Below are positions 1 through 7,481 of a DNA stretch of 49,134 nt, one piece after another. A program made the position numbers and the translations under genes. Where the stretch lies: contig NZ_MSPQ01000020.1 in assembly GCF_001936475.1 (NCBI RefSeq), positions 1-49,134 on the forward strand, read 5' to 3'. This DNA is from Algoriphagus marinus (lineage in GTDB: Bacteria > Bacteroidota > Bacteroidia > Cytophagales > Cyclobacteriaceae). The number at the start of each line of letters is the position of its first letter. Position 1 is the stretch's first letter. A model generated the notes under the pieces. That model had not been told where the DNA came from. It worked only from the letters and a program-made list of their open reading frames with translations, and ran no database searches.

Positions 1-296
1 TCTAAATTATTAATATAAAAAAGTGATTTCTTAAAACTTGTTTTTTTAAATATAGAAATTGAAAAATTAAAATTATAAAATATATTTTTAATCAAATAAA
101 AACTAAATCCATTCCTTAAAAAAGAAACCCTTTTATCTATATGATTTGAGAGGACTTTTTCATGTGAAAATGATTTACCCCTCTTAATTGAAAAAACCTG
201 AACATCATAATTATTTTCCAACAAGAAAATTATTTGATTATAGATAAAGGTTTCCGAATAAACAGGAAAGGAATCTAGAAAAAATAAGATTTTCAT
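1..296 (-). CDS. Glycosyltransferase, GT4 type, N-terminal fragment
   Basis: An open frame starts at an ATG at base 296 on the minus strand and runs off the left edge, giving 98 codons. It opens with a beta-strand (MKILFFLDSFP) followed by S14-E15-T16-F17-I18. A SETF motif at this place is typical of GT-B glycosyltransferases of the GT4 family in exopolysaccharide clusters, where it lies in the acceptor-side domain. The donor-binding C-terminal half is outside the window. The gene is 14 bp downstream of the methyltransferase at 311-967 and probably shares its transcript. The family is inferred from this N-terminal pattern only, and the sugar transferred cannot be told. Confidence 0.6.
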   Translation of the reverse strand, partial: MKILFFLDSFPVYSETFIYNQIIFLLENNYDVQVFSIKRGKSFSHEKVLSNHIDKRVSFLRNGFSFYLIKNIFYNFNFSISIFKKTSFKKSLFYINNL

Positions 297-310
297 CTTT
301 TGTAATAAAA

Positions 311-967
311 TCAAAGTTTCTTATAAATGAAAAAATCAGATTTTGACGTACCTTTTTCTCCAGTAAAATCAAACTCATTCTTTTTAGTTTCTATTAATCC
401 AAATTCTATAATATTTGAGTCTACCCAATCAGTAAATTTTCTATGTCTAACATGAAGGGAATCCTCAGATTGAGATATTTCCTCATTTGACGAATAAATA
501 ATAACAAATTTATTAGCGGCAGTAAAAAGATTTTTCATATACAGATCAAAAACCGAATCCTCGACTAAATGGAATATTACATCTAAAGATATTGACAAGT
601 CAGCTTTTTCTCCTGCATAATTCGATGTTAACTCAAACCTTTTACTTTTGTCTAAATTGAATTTCTTTCTACATTTATTTAATATAAATTCTGAAATATC
701 TAAACCCAGATAATTCTTATAATTCATTAATGAGAGCTGATTTCCATCACCACATCCAAACTCAATTATAGAATTAATATTCTCTTTATCTACAAAATCA
801 TTTAAAAAAGCTGCTTTAAATTCGGCTAATCTCCCATAGGATCCATCACCTGAATTTCTACCAGATTTATATCTAGCATTCCAGTAAGAATTTGAGTCTT
901 TGAAAAGAAAATAATTTTTGTACAAGTTTTTATAAATTCTACCTACAATTTTTTTTATCGGATTCAT
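311..967 (-). CDS. Class I SAM-dependent methyltransferase
   Basis: A 218-residue protein with a Rossmann-type SAM-binding motif E69-F-G-C-G-D-G75, an acidic residue at the end of the next strand (GLD90) and a third motif, SLDVIFH (127-133). The stretch around residues 28-50 (YWN.RY..G.nSGdGSYGRLAEFKA) is a conserved lead-in of a small-molecule methyltransferase family found in polysaccharide clusters. It probably methylates a sugar or a sugar-linked group, but substrate and atom cannot be read from the sequence. It lies 16 bp after the methyltransferase at 984-1661 and 14 bp before a GT4 gene, so all three are probably co-transcribed. Codon use is as AT-rich as that of its neighbours. Confidence 0.75.
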   Translation of the reverse strand: MNPIKKIVGRIYKNLYKNYFLFKDSNSYWNARYKSGRNSGDGSYGRLAEFKAAFLNDFVDKENINSIIEFGCGDGNQLSLMNYKNYLGLDISEFILNKCRKKFNLDKSKRFELTSNYAGEKADLSISLDVIFHLVEDSVFDLYMKNLFTAANKFVIIYSSNEEISQSEDSLHVRHRKFTDWVDSNIIEFGLIETKKNEFDFTGEKGTSKSDFFIYKKL

Positions 968-983
968 ATACCTAACCTAATTG

Positions 984-1661
984 TTAACTAATTTTTTTTA
1001 TAGCAAAACTTGGATGACTATCAAGTTCCATTGTGATGTAAACTATTTCCCAAGCATTTTTATTACAAAACTCATAAACAGCTTCAATCACTCCATACCT
1101 AACGATTCCATCCCAGTTTCCAATAATAAAGTCATGTCCGGCTATTATCCCATCAGGCTTGATCTTTTTACTCCAGACCTCAAGTTCTAATATCGTAGTT
1201 TTATAGGAGTGATCGGTATCGATATATATCCAATCAAAATATTCATCTTCAAATTGCCCTCCTACTTCAGTTGAATATCCTAGATTGATTTCAACTTGAC
1301 CAGAATCAATTTGATCTTTAAATTTTTGTTTAACATCATTCTTCTTCCCCTCATTATATCTTGAACTACCCCAAAGGTCAACTAGATGAAGCTTTTTTGG
1401 CTTACATATATTCAAGATTGACTCTGAAAACTTCCCCTCATCTACTCCAAGCTCAGCAACTATGCTAGATTTAGGCATTTTTTTAAGTAATTCTTCTCTA
1501 TTTAAAAGTAATTGTGCATTAGCTATTAACTTTTTTTCCAAGTTAAACTTTGGAATCTGACTTGAAGCTTTCTTGTTGTTTTCCTTGATCAATTCTAAAA
1601 AAATTAAATAAAGTTTACTTTTTATATATCGCGGAGTAATACTTAATAAAAGTTTTTTCAT
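984..1661 (-). CDS. Class I methyltransferase, Methyltransf_24/CmcI-like
   Basis: 225 residues. After a basic, partly hydrophobic N-terminal stretch of about 60 residues comes a SAM-binding core: A69-E-L-G-V-D-E-G76, a second acidic strand end (LVDLWG, 93-98), then YIDTDHSY (146-153) and AGHDF (174-178). The IDxDHSY and GHD elements are typical of the Methyltransf_24 group, which includes metal-dependent sugar O-methyltransferases of antibiotic and polysaccharide pathways; H151 and D177 could be metal ligands. Being next to a second methyltransferase suggests successive methylation of one glycan, which is inference. An 87-bp AT-rich gap separates it from the acetyltransferase upstream. Confidence 0.75.
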   Translation of the reverse strand: MKKLLLSITPRYIKSKLYLIFLELIKENNKKASSQIPKFNLEKKLIANAQLLLNREELLKKMPKSSIVAELGVDEGKFSESILNICKPKKLHLVDLWGSSRYNEGKKNDVKQKFKDQIDSGQVEINLGYSTEVGGQFEDEYFDWIYIDTDHSYKTTILELEVWSKKIKPDGIIAGHDFIIGNWDGIVRYGVIEAVYEFCNKNAWEIVYITMELDSHPSFAIKKIS

Positions 1662-1748
1662 CTTTTAACTATTAATGTTTATTAGATTTCTCAAACAACA
1701 AGTAATCTTAAAGATTATAGTTTATTGTTGAGATTATTCCATTTTAAT

Positions 1749-2351
1749 TTAACATCTATAGCCGATTGCCACTTGTACCCCATCCAGCACATCTTCAATC
1801 ACCACAGCCCCTGCTGCCACAGTCACATTATTTCCGATTTTCACTTTGGGAAGAATAGTAGCATTTGCGCCTATGGAACAAAAGCTTCCTATCTGAGCCT
1901 TTCCTAATAAGACGGCTCCTGGATTGATTTCGGAGAATTCCCCAATCACGACTTCATGATGGATTTGTGCTCCTGTATTGATCAGACAACCTTTGCCTAT
2001 TTGTGTATTTGCTCCGATAAAGCATAGATTGAAAATATCGGCTTCATTGTCAGTACTGAAATTACTAAAAACTATCCCCCTCCCTTTCACCGAGTGAAGC
2101 AGTCCACCCAAACTTGTAAATCTTTGGTAAAACTGATAGCGAACTTTTGGATTTCCAGTGCCTAAAATGAACTTAGGATCCTCCAGAAATGCTTTTGCAA
2201 TCTCCTCTTCTTTATGAAGGATAGGGTATTTCCCTTGGAATAAATCCCCCGGGTTTACTTCATCAAAAAAGCATAATCCTTCTGTTTTCCCTTCTGAAAT
2301 CAGAATATCCAGCAACTCAAGCGCATGACCTCCAGCGCCGGCGATTATCAT
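1749..2351 (-). CDS. NeuD/PglD-family sugar O- or N-acetyltransferase
   Basis: 200 residues with the two-part NeuD/PglD architecture. The N-terminal sugar-nucleotide-binding Rossmann domain begins MIIAGAGGHA (GAGGHA at 5-10). A left-handed beta-helix of hexapeptide repeats fills about residues 105-195 (IGxGCLINTGA, IGEFSEINPGAVLLG, IGNNVTVAAGAVV). H131 or H132 is at the place of the catalytic histidine of PglD. The start codon overlaps the stop of the DegT aminotransferase upstream by 4 bp (ATGA type), so the two are translationally coupled and probably act in sequence: the aminotransferase makes an amino sugar nucleotide and this enzyme acetylates it. It could also be an O-acetyltransferase; the pairing favours N-acetylation. 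Confidence 0.8.
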   Translation of the reverse strand: MIIAGAGGHALELLDILISEGKTEGLCFFDEVNPGDLFQGKYPILHKEEEIAKAFLEDPKFILGTGNPKVRYQFYQRFTSLGGLLHSVKGRGIVFSNFSTDNEADIFNLCFIGANTQIGKGCLINTGAQIHHEVVIGEFSEINPGAVLLGKAQIGSFCSIGANATILPKVKIGNNVTVAAGAVVIEDVLDGVQVAIGYRC

Positions 2352-3433
2352 AGATTTGGATTATTTTGGACTCTTAAAAGTAGTCTTGCGATCATTATTT
2401 GCTCTTCTTTAGAGAGTGTATGATAAATTGGCAAGCAAAGCACTCTGGATGAAGTGTCATCCGAAACGGGACAACAACCAGATGTATAATCCAACAGATT
2501 CAATCCAGGATAGAAATACCTTCTACTTCCTATCCCATTTTCCTGTAAAATTTTGATGCTTTTCAGGAGTTGATCTTCCGAAGAAAAAAGAATCGGAAAA
2601 TAGCTGTAATTGTAATTTTCGATATTACTTGTTTCCGGATAGGTTATTTTAAGCCCGCCAAGTAGTTTCTTATAATGTTGAAATTGATCTTTTCTCTTTT
2701 TCTTTATTTCCTCCATTTCTGGAAGTATACTTAATCCCATCGCTGCATGGAATTCCGAATTTTTACCATTTACTCCTACCCCATTGAATTTTTCCGGACC
2801 ATCATGCCCAAAGTTTCTTAAATAGCTCATTCGCTTTAGCAGCTCAGGATCTTTCGTGAAAACCGCACCTCCTTCGATGGTATGGAAAAGCTTTGTGGCA
2901 TGGAAGCTACAAGTACTGATATCCCCATACTCAAAAATTGATTTTCCATTCACTTTTACCCCAAAGGCATGTGCACCATCATAAATAACTTTCAGACCGT
3001 ATTTATCTGCTATTTCCTGAATGCGCGCTACTTCACAGGGAATTCCATAGATATGCGTGGCCAGGATTGCGGTAGTTTTCGGGTTGATGGCCGCTTCGAT
3101 CATTGCCGGATCAATCGTCAGTCTATCTGGTAAAATATCTACAAAAACAGGAGTGCATCCTTCCCAAACAATGCTACTCGTGGTGGCCACATAAGAGAAG
3201 GGTGTTGTGATAATTTCCCCTTTCAAGCCTAGGGCTTTGATTGCTATTTGGAGCGCAATAGTGCCATTACCTACATAGAGCATTTGATCTATCCCAAGAT
3301 TCTCCTTGAGTTTTAGCTCCAGTTCATTCACCAGCGGCCCATTATTCGTTAGCCAGTTTCGCTCCCAAATACCATGTAAATACGCGTCGTACTCAGCTTT
3401 AGGAGGAAGGAAGGGTTTGGTGACGGGGATCAA
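2348..3433 (-). CDS. DegT/DnrJ/EryC1/StrS-family PLP aminotransferase (VioA-like)
   Basis: 361 residues, full length for the sugar aminotransferase family. The opening IPVTKPFLPP is the usual start. The PLP-site elements are NGT (56-58), D152 in VIYDGAHAFG, and the Schiff-base lysine K181 in SFHATKLFHTIEGG. The LFHTIEGG form, with DGAHA in place of the commoner EDAAQ, resembles enzymes that aminate C4 of dTDP-4-keto-6-deoxyglucose, such as VioA. It is coupled to a NeuD/PglD-like acetyltransferase, suggesting that the pair makes a 4-acetamido-4,6-dideoxyhexose nucleotide. The substrate is inferred from subfamily resemblance. The upstream gap to the ATPase gene is filled by repeats, so a promoter could not be placed. 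Confidence 0.8.
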   Translation of the reverse strand: MIPVTKPFLPPKAEYDAYLHGIWERNWLTNNGPLVNELELKLKENLGIDQMLYVGNGTIALQIAIKALGLKGEIITTPFSYVATTSSIVWEGCTPVFVDILPDRLTIDPAMIEAAINPKTTAILATHIYGIPCEVARIQEIADKYGLKVIYDGAHAFGVKVNGKSIFEYGDISTCSFHATKLFHTIEGGAVFTKDPELLKRMSYLRNFGHDGPEKFNGVGVNGKNSEFHAAMGLSILPEMEEIKKKRKDQFQHYKKLLGGLKITYPETSNIENYNYSYFPILFSSEDQLLKSIKILQENGIGSRRYFYPGLNLLDYTSGCCPVSDDTSSRVLCLPIYHTLSKEEQIMIARLLLRVQNNPNL

Positions 3434-3440
3434 GAAAATA

Positions 3441-3625
3441 ATTTAAAATTGAGAATGTAAAATTTAAAATGGGTTTGAAAGGTTTAGGGTTTAAAAGTTT
3501 AAAGGGTTAAGTCGTCAATTGTTAATTATTTATGGTTTAAGAGGTTAAAAGTTTAAGAGGTTAAATGTTAAGCGTTAAACATTAAACTTTTAACTACTCA
3601 CTATTAACTTTTAACTATTAACTAT
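3441..3625. repeat. Short phrase repeats (AATTTAAAATT; GTTTAAGAGGTTAAA; TTAACTATTAACT)
   Basis: The first part of the 774-bp gene-free stretch 3434-4207. AATTTAAAAT-type words (3441-3470) give way to imperfect copies of GGTTTAAAAGTTTAAAGGGTTAA and GGTTAAAAGTTTAAGAGGTTAAA (3478-3565), then the complementary wording TTAACTATTAACTTTTAACT (3588-3623). The two halves can base-pair as a long imperfect inverted repeat. No credible reading frame was found. The array begins a few bases from the aminotransferase start codon at 3433. Confidence 0.7.
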
Positions 3626-3820
3626 CTTCCGGGCACAGCTTCGCCCTTTCACTCCCAGCAAATTATCAGAGTTTATCCTTTTTACTTCCCCTTTGCTTCC
3701 CTTCAATAGCTATCGGGAAGAGGTTGCAGAGTGACTGAGTAATAAAATTACTCGGTTGATTGGTAATAACAAATCTTAAGGACTGTTGATAATGAGAATT
3801 CTTTCTATGTGATAAGATCT

Positions 3821-4182
3821 CTCCTCCTTTCAGTCGTCGAGATGACCAAGTCCTCCCGGCGGTCGTCGAGATGACCAAGTAGGCAGTCGAGAAGACTAGT
3901 ACGCTGGTCATTTCGAAGGAGGTAATCAAATAGTTGCTTTTACAAATATTCCCCAGCCGACTGAGAAATCTCTTTGACCGATTAGACCCCTCCTTTGAGA
4001 TTTCTCCCTGCGGTCGAAATGACTAAGAAGAGACCATCGATATGACTAGTACGCCGGTCATTTCGAAGGAGGGAAACAAATAGTTGCTCTTACACATAAT
4101 CCTGAGCCGACTGAGAAATCTCTTTTAAACGATGAGATTTCTCCCTGCGGTCGAAATGACCAAGTAGACAGTCGAAATGACC
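3821..4182. repeat. Two-unit palindromic repeat, copy A
   Basis: Two palindromic units in tandem: unit 1 at 3907-4023 and unit 2 at 4057-4160. Each starts GTCATTTCGA, ends TCGAAATGAC, and has an inner stem GAGAAATCTC / GAGATTTCTC. Unit 1 carries the longer centre (with TTGACCGATTAGACC) and unit 2 the shorter one (TTTTAAACGAT). Partial copies of the outer arm lie on both sides (3830-3900, 4168-4182). The same two-unit arrangement recurs at 9368-9712 and 10042-10408. It ends about 25 bp after the stop codon of the ATPase gene. Confidence 0.85.
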
Positions 4183-4207
4183 GTAGGTTCTAAGCCACTC
4201 TATTTTT

Positions 4208-5398
4208 TCAATACAAAAACCCAAATAGCCAAAGCGGGATTTTCTTACCAAAGCCTATCTCGATTCCGTCTGCTGCTACAAAACAATCAGTCAAGTCAGG
4301 ATCTGGTAGATCTTTGTTTTTGCCTCCTACCTCCACCGTCCATGTTTGATCTATTTTAAAATCAGCTTTTGCAGGTAAAGTAACGTTATGCTTATAGCCA
4401 ACTTGATTAAGAAAGAATGTTTCCCTTAAATTTCCAACATCCACATTTCGCCCAAGTGCAAAGGCTAAATTGGTGTTTTCTAAATACAGCTTTTCAGGTT
4501 TTTGCAATACCGAAATACCTGTGCTGGACGAATAGAGATTAGTGGTAAGCTTACTTTCGTGTAGGTAATTGAGATAAATAAGCAAGGTAGTTCGGTTGAT
4601 GCCTATTTTTTGACTCAACTTGGAAACATTTGGAATAAAGGGGACTGAGTCAGCAATTACGCCTAGCAACTGTTTAATTTTTGGCACATAAGCCAGGTCA
4701 AATTTTCGCAATTGGGGTAGTTCGACTTCGAGAATTAAATTCACTACAGACCTTATTTGCTGATCTGTAAGGTTTCCAAAATCTCTATAAAAAGGGTAAT
4801 AGCCAAAGCTCAAATAGTTTGAAAAATATTGTAAGGGTCTTAACTGACTACTTATTTCACTTGCTAGGACCATATGTTTCTCAAAGATGGATTCCAATGA
4901 GAAGATTGGGAATTGCATGCCTTTCTCCAAATTAACATACTCTCTAAACGAGAGACCGGTCATTTGATAAATAAGGGCTCTTCGGCTGAGATCCGCAGAA
5001 GCATTGATAATTTCCAGCAGGGATGAGCCTGTGAAAACTACTTTTACTTCCGGGTAAAAATCATAAATGTTTTTGATTTCTCTTGACCAATTTGGGTATT
5101 TATGAACCTCATCCAATACTAATTGAGTACCGCCTTGTTTGGCAAATTGGTCTGCAAGATCAGAGAGAGAATGCGTAGCAAACCAAATATGATCCAAAGA
5201 AACATATAAGGATTGTTCTTCCCTTCCTTTGAATTCCTTTTTTAAATATTGTAGGATTAGTGTGGTCTTTCCCACTCCTCTCGACCCTGTAATGCCAATG
5301 AGACGTGTTCTCCATTCGATATCCTCCATCAGACTTCTCTGAAATCCAAGATCAGTTTTTAAAAGTAGCTTTCTATATAGTTCAAAGAGGATTTGCAT
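4208..5398 (-). CDS. AAA family ATPase with DUF4143-type C-terminus
   Basis: 396 residues. The N-terminal ATPase domain has Walker A G38-S-R-G-V-G-K44-T45, Walker B LVLDEVH (D96-E97, H99), FTGSS (122-126) as the sensor-like strand, then SRRALIYQMTGLSFREYV (138-154), which is characteristic of the AAA_14/DUF4143 family. The second half holds a winged-helix-like stretch (about 245-290, with KLSQKIGINRTTLLIYLNYL) and a C-terminal nuclease-like region (about 300-396, with WTVEVGGKNKD). These ATPases are common in Bacteria and Archaea and their role is mostly unknown; some are linked to defence or mobile DNA. It sits in a sugar cluster without evident functional ties, between a repeat and an inverted-repeat operator, so it may be a transferred cargo gene. 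Confidence 0.8.
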   Translation of the reverse strand: MQILFELYRKLLLKTDLGFQRSLMEDIEWRTRLIGITGSRGVGKTTLILQYLKKEFKGREEQSLYVSLDHIWFATHSLSDLADQFAKQGGTQLVLDEVHKYPNWSREIKNIYDFYPEVKVVFTGSSLLEIINASADLSRRALIYQMTGLSFREYVNLEKGMQFPIFSLESIFEKHMVLASEISSQLRPLQYFSNYLSFGYYPFYRDFGNLTDQQIRSVVNLILEVELPQLRKFDLAYVPKIKQLLGVIADSVPFIPNVSKLSQKIGINRTTLLIYLNYLHESKLTTNLYSSSTGISVLQKPEKLYLENTNLAFALGRNVDVGNLRETFFLNQVGYKHNVTLPAKADFKIDQTWTVEVGGKNKDLPDPDLTDCFVAADGIEIGFGKKIPLWLFGFLY

Positions 5399-5409
5399 TA
5401 TTGTTTATT

Positions 5410-5444
5410 ATGATACACAAAAATAGATAAATTTTGTATATCAT
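5410..5444 (-). promoter_or_regulatory. Inverted-repeat operator candidate upstream of the ATPase gene
   Basis: ATGATACACAAAA (5410-5422) and TTTTGTATATCAT (5432-5444) are inverted copies matching at 12 of 13 positions around a 9-bp AT spacer. The site ends 11 bp before the ATPase start codon. On the minus strand it contains TATTTTTG, a match to the Bacteroidota -7 element TAnnTTTG. No well-spaced TTG -33 element was seen. A dimeric regulator binding here would cover the promoter. The regulator is unknown. Confidence 0.5.
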
Positions 5445-5616
5445 GGTGTGCAATTTATAATACGTTTTTCAGGAAATTGAAATTTTAATGAAGGTGTTGG
5501 AAACTAAAGAATTTAAAATGAATGAATTGAGAATTTAAAATGCCCTTTCCCTACAGTACTTTATATTGGCTTCGCCTTGGTGGTTTTGGGTTGCCTGTAC
5601 CCCGAGGCGGATCGAT

Positions 5617-5725
5617 TGCCTACTGCCTACTGATCACTGCCTACTGCCTACTGAACACTGCATATTGAACACTTCCTACTGATCACTGTCACACTGCCTA
5701 CTGATCACTGTCACACTGCCTACTG
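5617..5725. repeat. Tandem ACTGCCTACTG / ACTGATCACTG array
   Basis: About 109 bp of near-perfect tandem words: TGCCTACTG alternating with ATCACTG, AACACTG and GTCACACTG. It forms most of the 299-bp gap after the ATPase start (5399-5697) and overlaps the last codons and the stop of the aminotransferase at 5698. Remaining gap sequence holds GAATTTAAAATG words at 5509-5540 and nothing coding. Origin by slippage is likely. Confidence 0.8.
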
Positions 5726-6990
5726 TCCTCCGGTAATTCATAAAACAAAGGCAATCTCAATAAGCAGTCAGAATAGCGGTCGGAATTGGGTAAATGGCGC
5801 TCATATTGGTCCGGGAAATGCTTTTTGGCGAATTCTGATTTATGAAGGCTTTGATAATGAACCACCGAGAGTATTCCTTTTTCATTTAAGGCAGCAGCGT
5901 ATTGAGTTCTACTTTCCAAGTTTGGGAAAAGGAGGTAGAAGAGGTGGAAGTTGGAAATGAATTTAAAATGTAAAATGGAGGAATTTAAAATTGAAAGCTC
6001 CTGATCGCTATTTGAAGTTGAACTGTATACATTGTCAGGCTGAGCAATCGAGAGACGGGAGTCTAGAGGTTCGAAGTCGGTTGTCCTCGACTCTGCTCGG
6101 AATGACAATCCATTTTCAATTTTAAATTTTAAATTCTTGATTAACTCAATATATGAAGGACTCAAAACATTTGTTTTAGCGAAATCGCTATTGAAAGCAC
6201 TATAATAGTCTTCCCAAATCTCTTTTCTTCTTGCTTGAATCTGGTCTAAGTTTTCCAGCTGCGCCCAAAGGAAGGCAGCGTTTAGTTCGGAGGGCAGGAA
6301 AGAGCTTCCTACATCTACCCATCCGTATTTATTGATTTCTCCCCTAGAATATGCCACTCTTTCTGTTCCTTTTTCCCAGAGGATTTCGGCTCTTCTGATC
6401 ATGGAGGGATCATTGATCATCAGCATCCCTCCTTCCCCACATTGGATGTTTTTGGTTTCATGAAAACTCATGGCTCCCAGATGTCCTATACTTCCCAAAG
6501 CTTTTCCTTTATAAAAAGAATCAATCGCCTGCGCAGCATCCTCAATCACAAAGAGCTTATGTCGATTGGCAATATCCATGATTGTATCCATCTCACAGGC
6601 TAAGCCTCCATAGTGCACCACCACAATTGCTTTAGTCTTTGGAGTGATTAATTCTTCAATCAGCATTTCATCCATATTGGGATGATCCCCTTTACTATCC
6701 ACAAATCGGATTTTTGCTCCTCGCAACACAAAGGCATTGGCGGTGGACACAAAAGTGAAACTGGGCATAATCACTTCATCACCAGGCTCAATATTGCAAA
6801 GCAATGCTGTCATCTCAAGGGCGTCAGTGCAGGAGTTTGTCAGCAGGCATTTTTGGAAACCGTATCGCGCTTCAAAAAAGCATTGACAGCGATGCGTGAA
6901 TTCTCCGTTGCCGGAGATTTTACCCAAGCTTACTGCTTCCTGAATGTATTTCAGTTCATTGCCTGTGAGGTAGGGTTTATTGAAGGGGAT
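5698..6990 (-). CDS. wecE: WecE-like sugar aminotransferase, invaded by repeats at start, middle and end
   Basis: The catalytic core fits WecE/RffA (dTDP-4-keto-6-deoxygalactose C4 transaminase): IPFNKPYLTGNEL at the N-terminus, TNSCTDALEM, PSFTFVSTANAF, VIEDAAQAID, and the Schiff-base lysine in SFHETKNIQCGEGG. The normal N-terminus has no ATG, GTG or TTG: the frame is open back to 7026, family similarity starts at an ATC at 6988-6990, and the first usual start is a TTG at 6925-6927, about 21 residues inside the conserved region. An element at 5959-6136 adds about 60 foreign residues before HLFYLLFP. The last residues and stop come from the ACTG array, so the usual C-terminal helix is missing. 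It may be a decaying gene or one tolerating odd ends. It pairs with WecD at 7482-8150. Confidence 0.7.
   Translation of the reverse strand: MPFNKPYLTGNELKYIQEAVSLGKISGNGEFTHRCQCFFEARYGFQKCLLTNSCTDALEMTALLCNIEPGDEVIMPSFTFVSTANAFVLRGAKIRFVDSKGDHPNMDEMLIEELITPKTKAIVVVHYGGLACEMDTIMDIANRHKLFVIEDAAQAIDSFYKGKALGSIGHLGAMSFHETKNIQCGEGGMLMINDPSMIRRAEILWEKGTERVAYSRGEINKYGWVDVGSSFLPSELNAAFLWAQLENLDQIQARRKEIWEDYYSAFNSDFAKTNVLSPSYIELIKNLKFKIENGLSFRAESRTTDFEPLDSRLSIAQPDNVYSSTSNSDQELSILNSSILHFKFISNFHLFYLLFPNLESRTQYAAALNEKGILSVVHYQSLHKSEFAKKHFPDQYERHLPNSDRYSDCLLRLPLFYELPEDSRQCDSDQ
5959..6136. mobile_element. 178-bp MITE-like palindromic element inside the WecE-like gene
   Basis: Terminal inverted repeats of 18 bp, 5959-5976 and 6119-6136 (GAATTTAAAATGTAAAAT against GAATTTAAAATTTAAAAT, one mismatch). 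Inside lies a second inverted pair, 6032-6052 and 6086-6108, both versions of TTGTCA..C.GAGCA..TCGAG. Neither matches the flanking aminotransferase family, and the outer words match the intergenic AATTTAAAATT repeats of this window. The reading frame stays open through it on the minus strand. No transposase is encoded and no clear target duplication was seen. Confidence 0.65.
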
Positions 6991-7003
6991 GGAGGGATTT
7001 ATG

Positions 7004-7108
7004 ATGTGTGATTTAGGATGTAGGATTTAGGATGTAGGATTTAGGATGTAGGATGTATGATTTAGGATGTAGGATTTAAGACTTGAGATTTGAGATTTAG
7101 GATGTATA
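7004..7108. repeat. Tandem GGATGTAGGATTTA array
   Basis: About seven imperfect copies of the word (T)TAGGATGTA followed by TTTGAGATTTAGGATG. The array begins where the conserved N-terminus of the WecE-like protein should start. It occupies the right part of the 452-bp stretch (7030-7481) between the two Wec genes. Confidence 0.75.
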
Positions 7109-7146
7109 ATCTTTTTTTTAGGAAGAAAATGTATTTAAAATAGCAT

Positions 7147-7282
7147 GTGTATCCGCAATGTTGCACGTCGAGAAAATTGAGGTAAACTGGTAGCGGATAC
7201 ACGTCTACATGCCACGGTCCACGGTCCATAGCAATATTCAATTAGTGATCATGCCATTCTTTATTTGGGAACGTGCAACATT
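7147..7282. repeat. Two overlapping inverted-repeat pairs
   Basis: GTGTATCCGC (7147-7156) pairs with GCGGATACAC (7193-7202). AATGTTGCACGT (7157-7168) pairs perfectly with ACGTGCAACATT (7271-7282). A CCACGGT duplication lies between (7212-7228). Possibly the remnant of a small mobile element; no transposase was found. Confidence 0.55.
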
Positions 7283-7430
7283 ACGAATAGTCATATAAAA
7301 TAGGGTCTACTTCTATTATAGAAGGTTCTTTCTGAAGTGATTTCAATTCTTTCTGGCTAATCGCATTTTTATATACCAGTAATCCACTGGAAATGGACAA
7401 TACGGAAGAAAGAAAAGGGGAAATCCGCAT
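7281..7430 (-). CDS. Possible small or truncated protein of 49 residues
   Basis: An ATG at 7430 opens a 49-codon frame lying 51 bp downstream of the WecD stop. It begins MRISPFLSSVLS, has a short hydrophobic stretch near residues 6-19 and a polar tail rich in E and D (IIEVDPILYDYS). Its stop codon falls in the right arm of an inverted repeat (7271-7282), so the frame may be the remnant of a longer gene cut by that repeat. No family was recognised. It may also be a chance frame; its even amino-acid composition is the only point in its favour. Confidence 0.25.
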   Translation of the reverse strand: MRISPFLSSVLSISSGLLVYKNAISQKELKSLQKEPSIIEVDPILYDYS

Positions 7431-7481
7431 TTAAAACCTTATGATGATTTGAGAGATTAGAAATGCTATCATCCTATGAAT

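Noticed and set aside
3666..3929. 87-codon minus-strand frame
   Set aside because: It consists mostly of palindromic repeat sequence, and similar translations appear at the other repeat copies, so it is not a gene.
5617..5725. Possible CRISPR array
   Set aside because: The repeat words are 7-11 bp and directly adjacent; there are no spacers of constant length and no cas genes.
6682..7011. 109-codon plus-strand frame opposite the WecE-like gene
   Set aside because: Shadow of the aminotransferase coding sequence on the other strand.
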